A DNA stretch of 36,980 bases from assembly GCA_913030785.1 (NCBI GenBank), contig CAJWER010000002.1:1-36980 (forward strand), given 5' to 3'. The position numbers were made by a program, and so were the translations under genes. Below are positions 24,086 through 32,780 of this stretch, piece by piece; within the stretch, counting starts at the first letter, position 1; the number at the start of each line of letters is the position of its first letter. The notes beneath the pieces are model-generated. The model was not told the DNA's origin. It worked only from the letters and a program-made list of their open reading frames with translations, and did no database searches. Source of the stretch: an uncultured Chloroflexota bacterium (GTDB lineage: Bacteria > Chloroflexota > Dehalococcoidia > Lucifugimonadales > CAJWER01).

Positions 24086-25285
24086 CTAGAAGCTGTAGGG
24101 GCACCACGGCTTCAGATCTGTCGCAAACATAGCGTCCGCCAGGGCCAGGGCCCCCTCCGACACCTGCTCGACGCGACCGGCATGAGACAGCGTTGTGAAT
24201 GAGACCGTGCCCAGGTAGGCGGCGGCTAGGTCCGACGCCGATAGTGCCAGATCGGGCTTTGCGTCGGCTGGACGGCACGTGGCGCCCTCAGGCCCTCCAT
24301 CAAGAACATAGCGGCCATCGTTCCATGGGCAAGATTCGTCGCGCACCTCAAGAACAAGCCGCCCTTCGCTCGCATATGTTCTGCCCGCCAACGCGGCGGG
24401 AAGATCCACAAGACGTACCCACAGGCCATCGTACGGAGTGCGCTTCAATTGCCGCGGGTCCGCCATCATCCAGGGCAGAGGATCGTCCACAGGCCGCTGC
24501 CCTCCCGCCGTCGAACTGATCAAGTCCACATCGAAGCAAAACCGCCACAGGGCAGCATGGGCCTCGTCCGTCGTCGACATCAGCTCATGTACGCTCAACG
24601 TGCTGCCATTGATGCGGTAAGAGACATAGCCGTCAAGATTCCCGCCTGTTCCGTAATATGCCACGTGGAAATAGGCGCTGGCCCCCCCGCGATCCGGAGG
24701 GTAATCGGTCACGATCCAGTCCCACACATCGGCAGGCCTCTCGATGGCCCCTGGTCGGAAGGCGGTGGCCCGGCGATACACCTCTGGAAAGGTCCTGCGC
24801 ATCTGCTCGGGTCCAACAAACTCCAGGCGCCCCGTTGGCTCGTAGGGCGTCGCATACGCCGTGTACGGCCTGTCGACACTCCACCTCTCGTGGACGGTAG
24901 CGATACCGTAGCCAAAGCGGCCGTAAATGACACTCTCCGAGGCGGTGAGGGCCGCAAGGGGCTCACCACGCTCCTTACTCCCCTTCAGCTGGTCCACCAT
25001 CAGGGCGGTCAGGATGCCCCGCCTCCGGTGGGTCGGCGCCACCGTGACGTCGAGAACTCCGGCTGTCGGCAGCTCGCCGCCGGGCACTTTAATGTGAAAA
25101 GAGCGCGAGTGCGCCCCCCCAACCATGCTGCCATTATCATAGGCCGCCAGAGAGCGTTCGATCTCCTTCATGGAAGGGCGCCGGGCCATGTCCTCGTCGC
25201 TAGGTGGCTGCCCGAAGGCCATCGACGTCGCTCTGATGAACCCCTCGGTCTCTTCAGGCGTGATAGCTCGGATTTCAAGGTCCAT
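24086..25285 (-). CDS. Eis-like GNAT N-acetyltransferase
   Basis: The predicted 399-residue protein has the three-part layout of the Eis family. The N-terminal GNAT domain has the acetyl-CoA loop VAPTHRRRGILTALM, followed by TASESVIYGRFGYGIA. A second GNAT-like domain follows, then a sterol-carrier-protein-like C-terminal domain (LVLEVRDESCPWNDGRYVLDGG). The last residue is Phe in WCPYSF, as in Eis enzymes, where the C-terminal carboxylate acts in catalysis. Eis proteins acetylate amines, including aminoglycosides in mycobacteria, but many have other substrates, so no resistance role is claimed. The ATG at 25285 is preferred because of GGAGGAT upstream. Confidence 0.9.
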   Translation of the reverse strand: MDLEIRAITPEETEGFIRATSMAFGQPPSDEDMARRPSMKEIERSLAAYDNGSMVGGAHSRSFHIKVPGGELPTAGVLDVTVAPTHRRRGILTALMVDQLKGSKERGEPLAALTASESVIYGRFGYGIATVHERWSVDRPYTAYATPYEPTGRLEFVGPEQMRRTFPEVYRRATAFRPGAIERPADVWDWIVTDYPPDRGGASAYFHVAYYGTGGNLDGYVSYRINGSTLSVHELMSTTDEAHAALWRFCFDVDLISSTAGGQRPVDDPLPWMMADPRQLKRTPYDGLWVRLVDLPAALAGRTYASEGRLVLEVRDESCPWNDGRYVLDGGPEGATCRPADAKPDLALSASDLAAAYLGTVSFTTLSHAGRVEQVSEGALALADAMFATDLKPWCPYSF

Positions 25286-25402
25286 TGGTGATCCTCCAGT
25301 CGCCCCAAGACGGCTCACACGGGAAGACAATCTGCGGAAAAGGGCGAAAGAAGAGTGTCCAACCCGGCATGCGGCGAAAACAACAGGAAGGGCCCGGAAA
25401 AA

Positions 25403-26254
25403 CTAGTGTGCTGGCGGCCTCTCGCCCACTATGCGATCGTAGTAGTCTCCGATGGGCTCCGAGGCACGTCTCAGATCCGATTCGGCTACAGTCATCCTGG
25501 ACACCAGCTCAGGTTTCTCACGTACGAAGGCCTCCCCGTACATCGTCCCCGCGAACCACCCGACGTTGCCCAGCGAGACTTCCATCCGCCGGCGGGACCA
25601 GGCAGGGTAGTGGCCTTGACTGATGTACTTGTCCTCGGCCGCAACTCGCTTCTCGAACCAGTCGGTGATGTCGACTACAAAGTCGAACTCCTCGTTCTGA
25701 AAATAGACGCCAGGGTAGTAGACGGTCGCTATGGCATGGGGCGCTTCGGTATCGCCGAAGACGGGATTAGCCGCCTGACTGCGAGCCTCCAGGCTCATGA
25801 ATGCGGTCTCGTAGTGGTCATCGGTCGCGCCCGATGTCTTCCCTTGGTGGCCGTTCAGGAACGGACTCTGGGTAATCATGATGTGAGGCCGCACATCCAG
25901 AATCACCTCCCGGAGGGCCCGCACCGACTCAGGGTACTCGGCTACCTTGAATGGCATCGGGAAGCCAAGGTTCCTGACATCGGTGATGCCAAATATTGCG
26001 CAGGCTTCTTCCATCTCCTTTGCCTTGAGGGCGCTGAAATCGCCGGGCTTCTGGTTGACGATGGCGGGGTCGCGCTCCGCCTCCGGCTTCATCAGCTCGT
26101 CGTGGAGAGCTTCGTTGTGGGCTGATTCGCCGGTTGTAACACTAACAACCGTGACAGCATCGCCCGATGCCGCATGGATGCCGAGCGTGCCCGAGTACCA
26201 GGTAAAGTCGTGTGGGTGGGCGTTGACGCCGAGAACTCGAAGTTTCTGGACCAA
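25403..26254 (-). CDS. PIG-L/LmbE family deacetylase, paralogue 1
   Basis: The predicted 283-residue protein resembles zinc-dependent LmbE/PIG-L N-deacetylases. Metal ligands fall at His13 and Asp16 in NAHPHDF and at His147 in DDHYETAF, the same positions as His13, Asp16 and His147 of MshB. The usual AHPDD motif reads AHPHD, so the catalytic-base Asp15 is His. Other clear parts are VSVTTGES, PHIMITQSP, VVDITDWFEKRV and SQGHYPAWSRRRMEV. The TTG at 26252-26254 is the start, six bases after GGAGGA. It lies 124 bp downstream of a close paralogue of the same length. Substrate unknown. Confidence 0.85.
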   Translation of the reverse strand: MVQKLRVLGVNAHPHDFTWYSGTLGIHAASGDAVTVVSVTTGESAHNEALHDELMKPEAERDPAIVNQKPGDFSALKAKEMEEACAIFGITDVRNLGFPMPFKVAEYPESVRALREVILDVRPHIMITQSPFLNGHQGKTSGATDDHYETAFMSLEARSQAANPVFGDTEAPHAIATVYYPGVYFQNEEFDFVVDITDWFEKRVAAEDKYISQGHYPAWSRRRMEVSLGNVGWFAGTMYGEAFVREKPELVSRMTVAESDLRRASEPIGDYYDRIVGERPPAH

Positions 26255-26378
26255 TGGAACTCCTCCATGCCGCAAAAAGTGACCCGCCATTCGATTAGGC
26301 GGTCCGTGCCGGGTTCACGTTTCCAATCCAACGGTTCAAGCGCTCCGCCCCGCCACTGGGCTGGGGCGGAGCAAGCAC

Positions 26379-27230
26379 TTAGTCTGTAGGCGGCCTCTCG
26401 CCTACCATGCGCTCGTAGTGGTCGCCTACTGGCTCTGTGGCCCGCCTTAGAGCCGATTCAGCGACGGTAATCCTCGGTACCAGTTCGGTCTTATCGCGCA
26501 CGAAGCCCTCACCGTACATGGTCCCCGCGAACCAACCGGCATTGCCAAGCGAGACCTCCATCCGCTTCCGGGACCAGGCTGGATAGTGCCCCTGGCTGAT
26601 GTACTTGTTCTCAGCCGCAACTCGCTTCTCGAACCAGTCGCTGATGTCGACCACGAAGTCGAACTCATCGTTCTGATAATAGACACCGGGGTAGTATATG
26701 GCAGCTATCGTGTGTGGGGCCACGGTGTCACCCGGGGTGGCAGTGGCCGCCCGGCTCCGAGCCTCCAGACTCATGAAGGCGGTCTCCTCATGGTCGTCAG
26801 GCATCCTGGCCGCCATGCCGTTGCGGGTGGCGGTGTGCGGGCTCTGGGTAATCATGACATGGGGCCTCGTCTCCATGATTACGTCCCGAAGAGCGTCGAT
26901 CGACTCGGGAAATAACGAGACCCGATAGGGCTGCGAAAAGCCAAGGATTCTGACATCTGTGATGCCGAAAATGGCGCAGGCCTCCTCCAACTCCTTCGCT
27001 TTCACAGCGCTGTAGTCCCCGGCCCTCTGGTTGATGATAGCGGGGTCGCGCTCCACCTCCGGCTTCATCAGCTCATCGTGGAGTGCCTCGTTGTGAGTAG
27101 CCTCGCCGGTGGTGATACTGACGACCGTAACCTCGTCCCCGGAAGCCGCATGAATCCCGAGCGTGCCAGCGTAGTGAGTGAAATCGTGTGGGTGAGCGTT
27201 GACGCTGAGAATACGAAGGTTCTGACCCAA
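26379..27230 (-). CDS. PIG-L/LmbE family deacetylase, paralogue 2
   Basis: This is a 283-residue paralogue of the downstream gene, with most of the sequence the same by eye (for example LEEACAIFGITDVR, SQGHYPAWSRKRMEVSLGN, GWFAGTMYGEGFVRDK). It too has NAHPHDF (His13, His15, Asp16) and DDHEETAF (His147), so the Asp15-to-His change is shared. The start is TTG at 27228-27230 with GGAGG seven bases upstream. An ATG or GTG further up would extend the frame into non-conserved sequence. DNA similarity to the other copy continues about 45 bp upstream of the start, so the duplication included the leader. Confidence 0.85.
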   Translation of the reverse strand: MGQNLRILSVNAHPHDFTHYAGTLGIHAASGDEVTVVSITTGEATHNEALHDELMKPEVERDPAIINQRAGDYSAVKAKELEEACAIFGITDVRILGFSQPYRVSLFPESIDALRDVIMETRPHVMITQSPHTATRNGMAARMPDDHEETAFMSLEARSRAATATPGDTVAPHTIAAIYYPGVYYQNDEFDFVVDISDWFEKRVAAENKYISQGHYPAWSRKRMEVSLGNAGWFAGTMYGEGFVRDKTELVPRITVAESALRRATEPVGDHYERMVGERPPTD

Positions 27231-27606
27231 TGTAATGCCTCCATGTCGCGAAAAGATGCCCGCAATTCTATGGGCGGCACATGCCCGAGTCAAGGCATCA
27301 TGCGTGGAGCCAGGAGAATCGTTGACACATGGCCGCACAACTTCTCCACTGCAGCTAATCCAGCCACATCCCGGGGGCCCGTTACTGACGGGTAAACGTC
27401 CAGAATCTAAACGTCGGGCAGGGGCGTAGTACGAAGAGTCGCGCACTGCCAAATCGTGACGATGCCGTAGCTATGTTATCTTAGAGCCCTCTATCGGTTT
27501 TCACCGCAGACAGCGCCGATGGCGCCGGGTCGAACTTGTGCGCAAATTGCTAAGCGCACTCCGTGCCCGTCTGCGACAACATTAGGGCTCCTAGTGAGGC
27601 CCGGCA
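27231..27606. other. Divergent intergenic region, 376 bp
   Basis: No gene was seen. Notable are the dyad GTGCGC-N10-GCGCAC (27538-27559), about 50 bp before the permease start, small hairpins CCCGT/ACGGG and CGGT/ACCG further left, and TGTTATCTT as a possible extended -10. None is strong evidence. Confidence 0.3.
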
Positions 27607-30600
27607 ATGCCCCCGCTCTCTCTGTCGAGACTAGTTTTCAAACGGTTTGCGGATGACTGGCCACTCCTGGCAAGCATCTTCGCCGGTATCTTGATCGCGA
27701 CGACCCTGGCCGCTGCGGCGCCCGTCTACGTCTCCGCCCTGGAACGCCTCGGGCTCAACCTGGCGATCGACCGGCTCGATCCACCATTCTCGAACATCAG
27801 CGTGTTCCTCTCCAACATTCAACTGACCGAGGAGAGGCTGAGCGACACTGAGACCGCCCTGGTTGAGGCAGCCGACGGCACGGTAGCGTCGATCTTTGAG
27901 AGCCGTCAACGATTCCTGCTCGTCGACACCTACGACACGGCCATGCCGGGTACGAGGCTACCCCCGGCCTCGGTAGGACTAGGCCCCTGCTGTCGCTCCT
28001 ACTTCCGCTCCTTAACCAACCTGGAAAGCCACGTCACGTTTCTCGAAGGCGGGATGGCAGGCGACCAGGTATCCGAAAAGCAGGGCCGTCCGCTGATCGA
28101 AGCGATCATCAGCATCAACACATCCAGGCTCTTCCAACTTGCGGTCGGGGAGGTGCTCACAGTCACCCCAGTCCTAGGGGTCGAACCCATCTACGTGCGC
28201 ATTTCTGGCATCGTGGAGGCAACCAACTCGACCGAAGACTACTGGCCGCTGCCGCCCTACATTCTCCTCGATCCCCCCAACGAAGAGGAAAACGAGTCGC
28301 TTGGGGAGGAAGCCGCCGAGCCCAGAGTGCCCCCAGCGCCACTCTATGCCACTCAGAGAGCCCTGGTGGATGCCGTTGGCGCCACCTACCCCACGACCCT
28401 GATCGACTCAGTGTGGATTGTCCTTGTCGATACCGAGGTATTCAAGGAGTGGGATCTCGCTGACGCACGACAACGCCTAGACGATTTCGGCGACAACATG
28501 GCCAGAGCGATCCCCGGCTCGGGTGTCTCCACACGGCTGAGGCAGACCCTGAACGACTTCGAGAGTACGAGCTTTTTCTCCAGAGTGCCTCTACTGTTGC
28601 TCCTGGCCATCGTCCTCGTGACCGTCTTTTTCTACCTGGCCATGATCGTCTCGTACCTCGTCCACAACCGGGCAAAAGACTCAGCGCTACTACGGACCAG
28701 GGGCATCGGCATGAGACAGCTCGTCCGGCTCTACCTGCTGGAAGGCCTGCTGATGACCAGCGTAGCAGTCGTGGTCGCGCCATTCCTGGCATTCGGCATA
28801 GTGGCCACGGCGGGGAAGGTACTATACCTGCGGGCCGCAACCGGGGGCGAGTTCCTGCCCCTGGATCTGGGCCCTGTGCCCTTCATCGTCGCTGGGGGCG
28901 CTGGCCTACTTTGTCTCTCAATCGTGGTGATGCCCGGGTTAATAGGCGCCCGCGGCGCACTACTGGCCCACAAGCTCCGAATCGGGCGCCCGCCGACGGT
29001 GCCAATGTGGCAGCGCTACAACCTGGACATCGGCGTGCTGGTCCTGGGGGGAGTGGTGTTCTGGGAGCTGCAAAGCCGAGGACACCTGATCTCGGGCGGC
29101 CTGTTCAGTGAGCCAGGTGTCAACGAACCGCTGCTGTTTGCTCCCGTCCTGTTCTTGATGATGGTTGGGCTGCTCTTCATGCGCTTGTTTCCTCTCACAA
29201 TACGCTTCCTCGGCGGCGAATCATCCACACTGGTCCACCTGACGGTAACCGCGTCCGTCGTTTCGTTCTCGGCAGTCATCGTATGGGTAGACGTCCTCGA
29301 TCACCGCTTGCTGGATTGGATAGCCCCAGTCTCGCTCGCGCTGGCCATAGGAGGTGCGTACTGGGCGACAGACCGCGCACGGCCGTTGCTTTGGCGTATC
29401 AGCGGCCTGGTGTTGCAGGCTGCCCTCGTAGCCACGCTGATGGCCCTGGAACGGCCCGGGCCCGGAGGCCCGGCGTTCTTCCCAGCCGTCGGGCTGATGG
29501 TCATCGTGCCAGCCCAAATCGCCTTCATCGCTCTCCGGAGGCTCACCAGAGTCGCACCCGTCTGGCTCTCAGTTGGGCTTTGGCACATGGCCCGCAACCC
29601 TCTGCAATACACCTCTCTGGTGCTTCTCCTAGTACTCGTGACAGGTGTTGGAGTCCTGGCGACCACCGTCGGCGGCACTCTGAAGCGCAACGTCGAGGAT
29701 CGCATCTCCTACGCGACCGCCGCGGACGTCAGGGTCGCTGGAATCACCACCTTTTCCATGGAGAGCATAGCCGCGGAGGAACAGCGATTCCTATCGGCCC
29801 TCCCCGGCGCCACGGGAGTTTCACTGGCGCTGCGACAGGAGACGCGGGCAGCAGCCGCGCCCGCCGAAATCCTCGCGATCGATTCGCTGGAATTTCCCTA
29901 CATCACCTGGTACCGAGAGGACTTCTCCGACCTGTCGATCACCGCAGTAATGGGGGACCTGAGGTCCAGCGCACGGATCGAACGGCTGGAGATCCCGGCG
30001 GAGTCCTCGAGCATAGGGGTCTGGGTGAATCCTCGCGAGGAGATCCCGAACACCTCGATGTGGTTCATATTGGAGGAGAGCAATGGCCGTCTGAGTTCTC
30101 TACCCGCAGGGATAGTCGGGGCGCCGGGATGGCAGCTCTTGGAGGTTCAGATACCCGGATGGATGCGGCACCCCGTGGACCTGGTGTCGATCCAACTCTT
30201 CGAGGCAGGCGCAGGAGAGGTTACTACCGCCGGCCAGATGATGATCGACGACATTCACACCCGGGTCGGTGAGGCGCAGCGGGTACACATCCTCGATGGA
30301 TTCGAGGAGCAACACAGATGGATGCCTATCGTCACATCTACCCTGTCGCCAGACCGCATTACATCCACTGGCCGGGCGGCCCATAGTGGACGTCGGACGG
30401 GAGTGTTCACATTTGGCACAGAGAACCAGGATGGCGTGCGGGGCTTTTACCAAAGCCCCACCGGCGGGCCGCTCCCCGTCGTAATCAGCGCCGCCCTGGC
30501 AGAGGCCACGGCGTTCGGGATCGACGACGTGATCGTCGTCCCAGTCTCGGAAAGAAACGTCCCGATGGTCGTACGCGGAGTGATCGACTACTTTCCGACC

Positions 30601-31260
30601 ATGGCGCCAACCGGCGGAAGATTCATTCTGGCAGACCTCAAGAGCCTGCTCGGCCACGTAAACGTGATGAGCAATATGATCGCGGCGACTCCGAACGAGC
30701 TCTTCGTCACACAGTCGCCAATCGCATACGATGCCGTCAGAGACGCCCTCGACCGCGTTTTCCGCTTCTCGGGTCGTGTCATGGACCGAACGGACATGCT
30801 GGAATCCTCCCGTCTCGACCCCCTCGCGACATCAGGCTGGAATTCGATGGTGCTTGTAGCGCTGCTGACCGTAATCGTGGCTGCGGGCCTGGGATACGCC
30901 ACCTACCTCCTGTTGTTTGCGAGTAGGAGCCGGAGCGAGATCGGTTTCCTGAAATCCATGGGACTATCTCGCCAACAACTGACGTGGCTACTGGCCTTCG
31001 AGCACCTAGCGATCGCCGTGACAGGTCTTATCCTCGGCACGTGGGCCGGCTTTCGCACGACGAACATGATGGTCTCATCTGTGGCAGTCTCCGAGACAGG
31101 AGAGCGATCGGTGCCGCCGTTCGTCCTGATCACAGACTGGACGCTAATGCTGCCGACCTACGGATTGCTACTGGGCATATTCGTTGTCGCCGTGGCGTTA
31201 TTGACCTTCAACGCCAGACGCCTGGGCCTGCACGCCATTGAGCGCGTGGAAGAGACCTAA
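27607..31260 (+). CDS. Giant FtsX/MacB-type ABC transporter permease
   Basis: This is a 1217-residue membrane protein. An N-terminal helix (about 20-41) is followed by an outer domain (about 42-325) and a first FtsX-type membrane unit (about 327-450, with LVHNRAKDSALLRTRGIG after its first helix). A block of extra helices spans about 470-645, then a helix at 668-690. A second large outer domain spans about 700-1070, and a final FtsX unit about 1078-1205 (SRSEIGFLKSMGLSRQQL). The second outer domain holds a beta-rich stretch (about 790-945) with WVNPREEIP, VSIQLFEAG and MMIDDIH, like a carbohydrate-binding jelly roll. No ATPase gene is adjacent. GAGG lies upstream of the ATG. Transport of lipid or lipoprotein, or a mechanotransmission role, is possible. 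Confidence 0.8.
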   Translation: MPPLSLSRLVFKRFADDWPLLASIFAGILIATTLAAAAPVYVSALERLGLNLAIDRLDPPFSNISVFLSNIQLTEERLSDTETALVEAADGTVASIFESRQRFLLVDTYDTAMPGTRLPPASVGLGPCCRSYFRSLTNLESHVTFLEGGMAGDQVSEKQGRPLIEAIISINTSRLFQLAVGEVLTVTPVLGVEPIYVRISGIVEATNSTEDYWPLPPYILLDPPNEEENESLGEEAAEPRVPPAPLYATQRALVDAVGATYPTTLIDSVWIVLVDTEVFKEWDLADARQRLDDFGDNMARAIPGSGVSTRLRQTLNDFESTSFFSRVPLLLLLAIVLVTVFFYLAMIVSYLVHNRAKDSALLRTRGIGMRQLVRLYLLEGLLMTSVAVVVAPFLAFGIVATAGKVLYLRAATGGEFLPLDLGPVPFIVAGGAGLLCLSIVVMPGLIGARGALLAHKLRIGRPPTVPMWQRYNLDIGVLVLGGVVFWELQSRGHLISGGLFSEPGVNEPLLFAPVLFLMMVGLLFMRLFPLTIRFLGGESSTLVHLTVTASVVSFSAVIVWVDVLDHRLLDWIAPVSLALAIGGAYWATDRARPLLWRISGLVLQAALVATLMALERPGPGGPAFFPAVGLMVIVPAQIAFIALRRLTRVAPVWLSVGLWHMARNPLQYTSLVLLLVLVTGVGVLATTVGGTLKRNVEDRISYATAADVRVAGITTFSMESIAAEEQRFLSALPGATGVSLALRQETRAAAAPAEILAIDSLEFPYITWYREDFSDLSITAVMGDLRSSARIERLEIPAESSSIGVWVNPREEIPNTSMWFILEESNGRLSSLPAGIVGAPGWQLLEVQIPGWMRHPVDLVSIQLFEAGAGEVTTAGQMMIDDIHTRVGEAQRVHILDGFEEQHRWMPIVTSTLSPDRITSTGRAAHSGRRTGVFTFGTENQDGVRGFYQSPTGGPLPVVISAALAEATAFGIDDVIVVPVSERNVPMVVRGVIDYFPTMAPTGGRFILADLKSLLGHVNVMSNMIAATPNELFVTQSPIAYDAVRDALDRVFRFSGRVMDRTDMLESSRLDPLATSGWNSMVLVALLTVIVAAGLGYATYLLLFASRSRSEIGFLKSMGLSRQQLTWLLAFEHLAIAVTGLILGTWAGFRTTNMMVSSVAVSETGERSVPPFVLITDWTLMLPTYGLLLGIFVVAVALLTFNARRLGLHAIERVEET

Positions 31261-31263
31261 GCG

Positions 31264-31302
31264 ACCTTCTCCAACCTTCGAGGGAGAGGATTGAGGTGAG
31301 GA
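31264..31302. repeat. Intergenic hairpin resembling common dispersed repeats
   Basis: ACCTTCTCC-AACCTTCGAGG-GAGAGGATTGAGGTGAGG lies between convergent genes and can fold imperfectly (CTTCTCC against GGGAGAGG, with CCTTCGAGG in the loop). It resembles the CCCTCTCC...GGGAGAGG...GGTGAGG type of dispersed repeats. It may also end transcription from either side. Confidence 0.4.
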
Positions 31303-31304
31303 TC

Positions 31305-32603
31305 CTAGTCTTGGCCCGTTTCCTCTGACCCCGTCTCAACGCCGTAGCGCTCCAACAACTCGAGATACTCGTCGTAGTTAGAGATCGTCGCCACAGCCTT
31401 CAGGAAGCCCCCGACTCCAGGAAAGCGCTGCCGCAGCTCCGCGAGCTGAGCGCCGATAGGGCTAACGGACGCGGCGCTGGAGGCGTAGGACCCGTAGAAG
31501 GCAAAATAGGCCTGGTTTAGCTTTCTAAGCCCAAATCCCCGCAGCCTCAGAAACCACCACCGCTCCTTGAGATACTGTTCGGCCTCAACAATCTTGCCCT
31601 CGTCAAGAAGCTCCTCGGTTCGCTGCCTGGTCTCGCGCATCTCACGGGTAAACTCCGGGTTGCGCTCCTCAACGGACAGATAGCGGCTCTCCGACTCATT
31701 GAGATCCCCGCCCATACGAGCAAATACAGTGTCCCCCAGCTCGCGGCCTGCCATGTCGGCCGCCGTCTCATTGATCGCTAGCATCTCCGAGGAGCTGCGG
31801 TAGTGGCGTCCTAGCGAGTGGAACGTGAAGTACTGGTGTAGCCACTCGTGGGCGGCTAGTCGGCTGATCGACCGCAACTCACGGATGTCATTCACGAGCG
31901 AGGGGTAGGTGGCAATCCCGCCCAGATCGGCCACAAGTGAGGACAGATCATAGCGTTCAAGCAGCTCCGTCTCCAGACGATCCCGCTCCATCGGTGGCAC
32001 ATCCGCATGTAATAACACAGTCTCGGTTAGCTCGATACGGTCTCGTGGCGAAACTATAAGCACCGTGGGTGGGCGGTCGAATCGCAGGTCAACCGGTGGG
32101 AATAAGAACCCAAGCATGGAAGTCAGGTTCTCCTCAATGAGCACCTCGCTTAGCTCCGACTCGATTGCCCCCTCGGCGTCCGCCCTCGCGGCCTCCTTCT
32201 CAGCAGTCAACTCGTCCAGATAGTCGGTCGACCTCTCTGACCTATCCCTGATGCTTCCGGTGGACAGCGTTGAGCTGCTGCGGAACGCCAGGCCCTCAAG
32301 TCGGTCCTTTTCCTTGCGCACCATCCTGGCAAGCTGCAGGTAGCGGTCCAGACTGGCCAGACGCTCCTCCCGAGAAGGGTCGCTGCCTGGCAAGGCGCTC
32401 AACAGTAGCTGGTACCACTTGTACGGGACGTTCATCACCTCCCAGCCGGCCAACGAGAAGAGATACTCAGAGGCAATCGTTTTGGCAGGCGACAGCCGAA
32501 AGGTGTCGGTCTGGGGCAGCATGATGAAGACCGCGAGCAGACCCAGGACAGTGCTTCTCGTGAACAAGAATCCTAGCCTGGGTCTTCGCCATAGGGACCG
32601 CAC
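31305..32603 (-). CDS. Membrane-anchored HExxH protein, putative gluzincin metallopeptidase
   Basis: This 432-residue protein is not of a family I can name with confidence. One N-terminal membrane helix (about 12-31) is followed by an extracytoplasmic part with charged helical regions (about 75-155). HEWLH at 252-256 sits in LAAHEWLHQYFTFHSLG, and NETAAD (Glu279) gives the spacing and context of a gluzincin third ligand. The C-terminal NQAYFAFYGSYASSAA stretch distantly recalls predicted aminopeptidases of the PF10023 type. The start is GTG with AGGAGG five bases upstream. It converges on the permease gene. Confidence 0.65.
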   Translation of the reverse strand: MRSLWRRPRLGFLFTRSTVLGLLAVFIMLPQTDTFRLSPAKTIASEYLFSLAGWEVMNVPYKWYQLLLSALPGSDPSREERLASLDRYLQLARMVRKEKDRLEGLAFRSSSTLSTGSIRDRSERSTDYLDELTAEKEAARADAEGAIESELSEVLIEENLTSMLGFLFPPVDLRFDRPPTVLIVSPRDRIELTETVLLHADVPPMERDRLETELLERYDLSSLVADLGGIATYPSLVNDIRELRSISRLAAHEWLHQYFTFHSLGRHYRSSSEMLAINETAADMAGRELGDTVFARMGGDLNESESRYLSVEERNPEFTREMRETRQRTEELLDEGKIVEAEQYLKERWWFLRLRGFGLRKLNQAYFAFYGSYASSAASVSPIGAQLAELRQRFPGVGGFLKAVATISNYDEYLELLERYGVETGSEETGQD

Positions 32604-32683
32604 GAATCCTCCTCAACCTGTGGTCGTCTTGGTTCTCATAAATGCGAACCGATGCGTACCAAAGATGCCTACCTACGAGAACG

Positions 32684-32729
32684 TTGTGTAGCTCCTAGCT
32701 AATCCACTACACTATTCCAGGAAGTGTAG
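32684..32729 (+). promoter_or_regulatory. glnS promoter with overlapping dyad
   Basis: TTGTGT (32684-32689) and TACACT (32708-32713) are spaced 18 bp. A perfect inverted repeat CTACACT-N9-AGTGTAG (32707-32729) overlaps the -10 and the start of transcription. It could be a repressor site or a 5' leader hairpin. On the other strand TTGGTA-16-TATGAG (32662-32635) may serve the HExxH gene. Confidence 0.5.
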
Positions 32730-32780
32730 CATCAGGCAAGCAGGCGAAATAGTCGTCGACCCTCGCACGGAGTAGCATAC

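Noticed and set aside
24086..25285. Aminoglycoside resistance gene
   Set aside because: Eis-fold acetyltransferases are widespread with many substrates; nothing here supports a resistance role.
24449..25291. 280-codon plus-strand frame
   Set aside because: It is antisense to the Eis-like acetyltransferase, which has clear motifs; the plus-strand frame has none.
25355..26125. 256-codon plus-strand frame
   Set aside because: It is antisense to the PIG-L paralogue 1; high GC and strong codon bias leave such shadow frames open.
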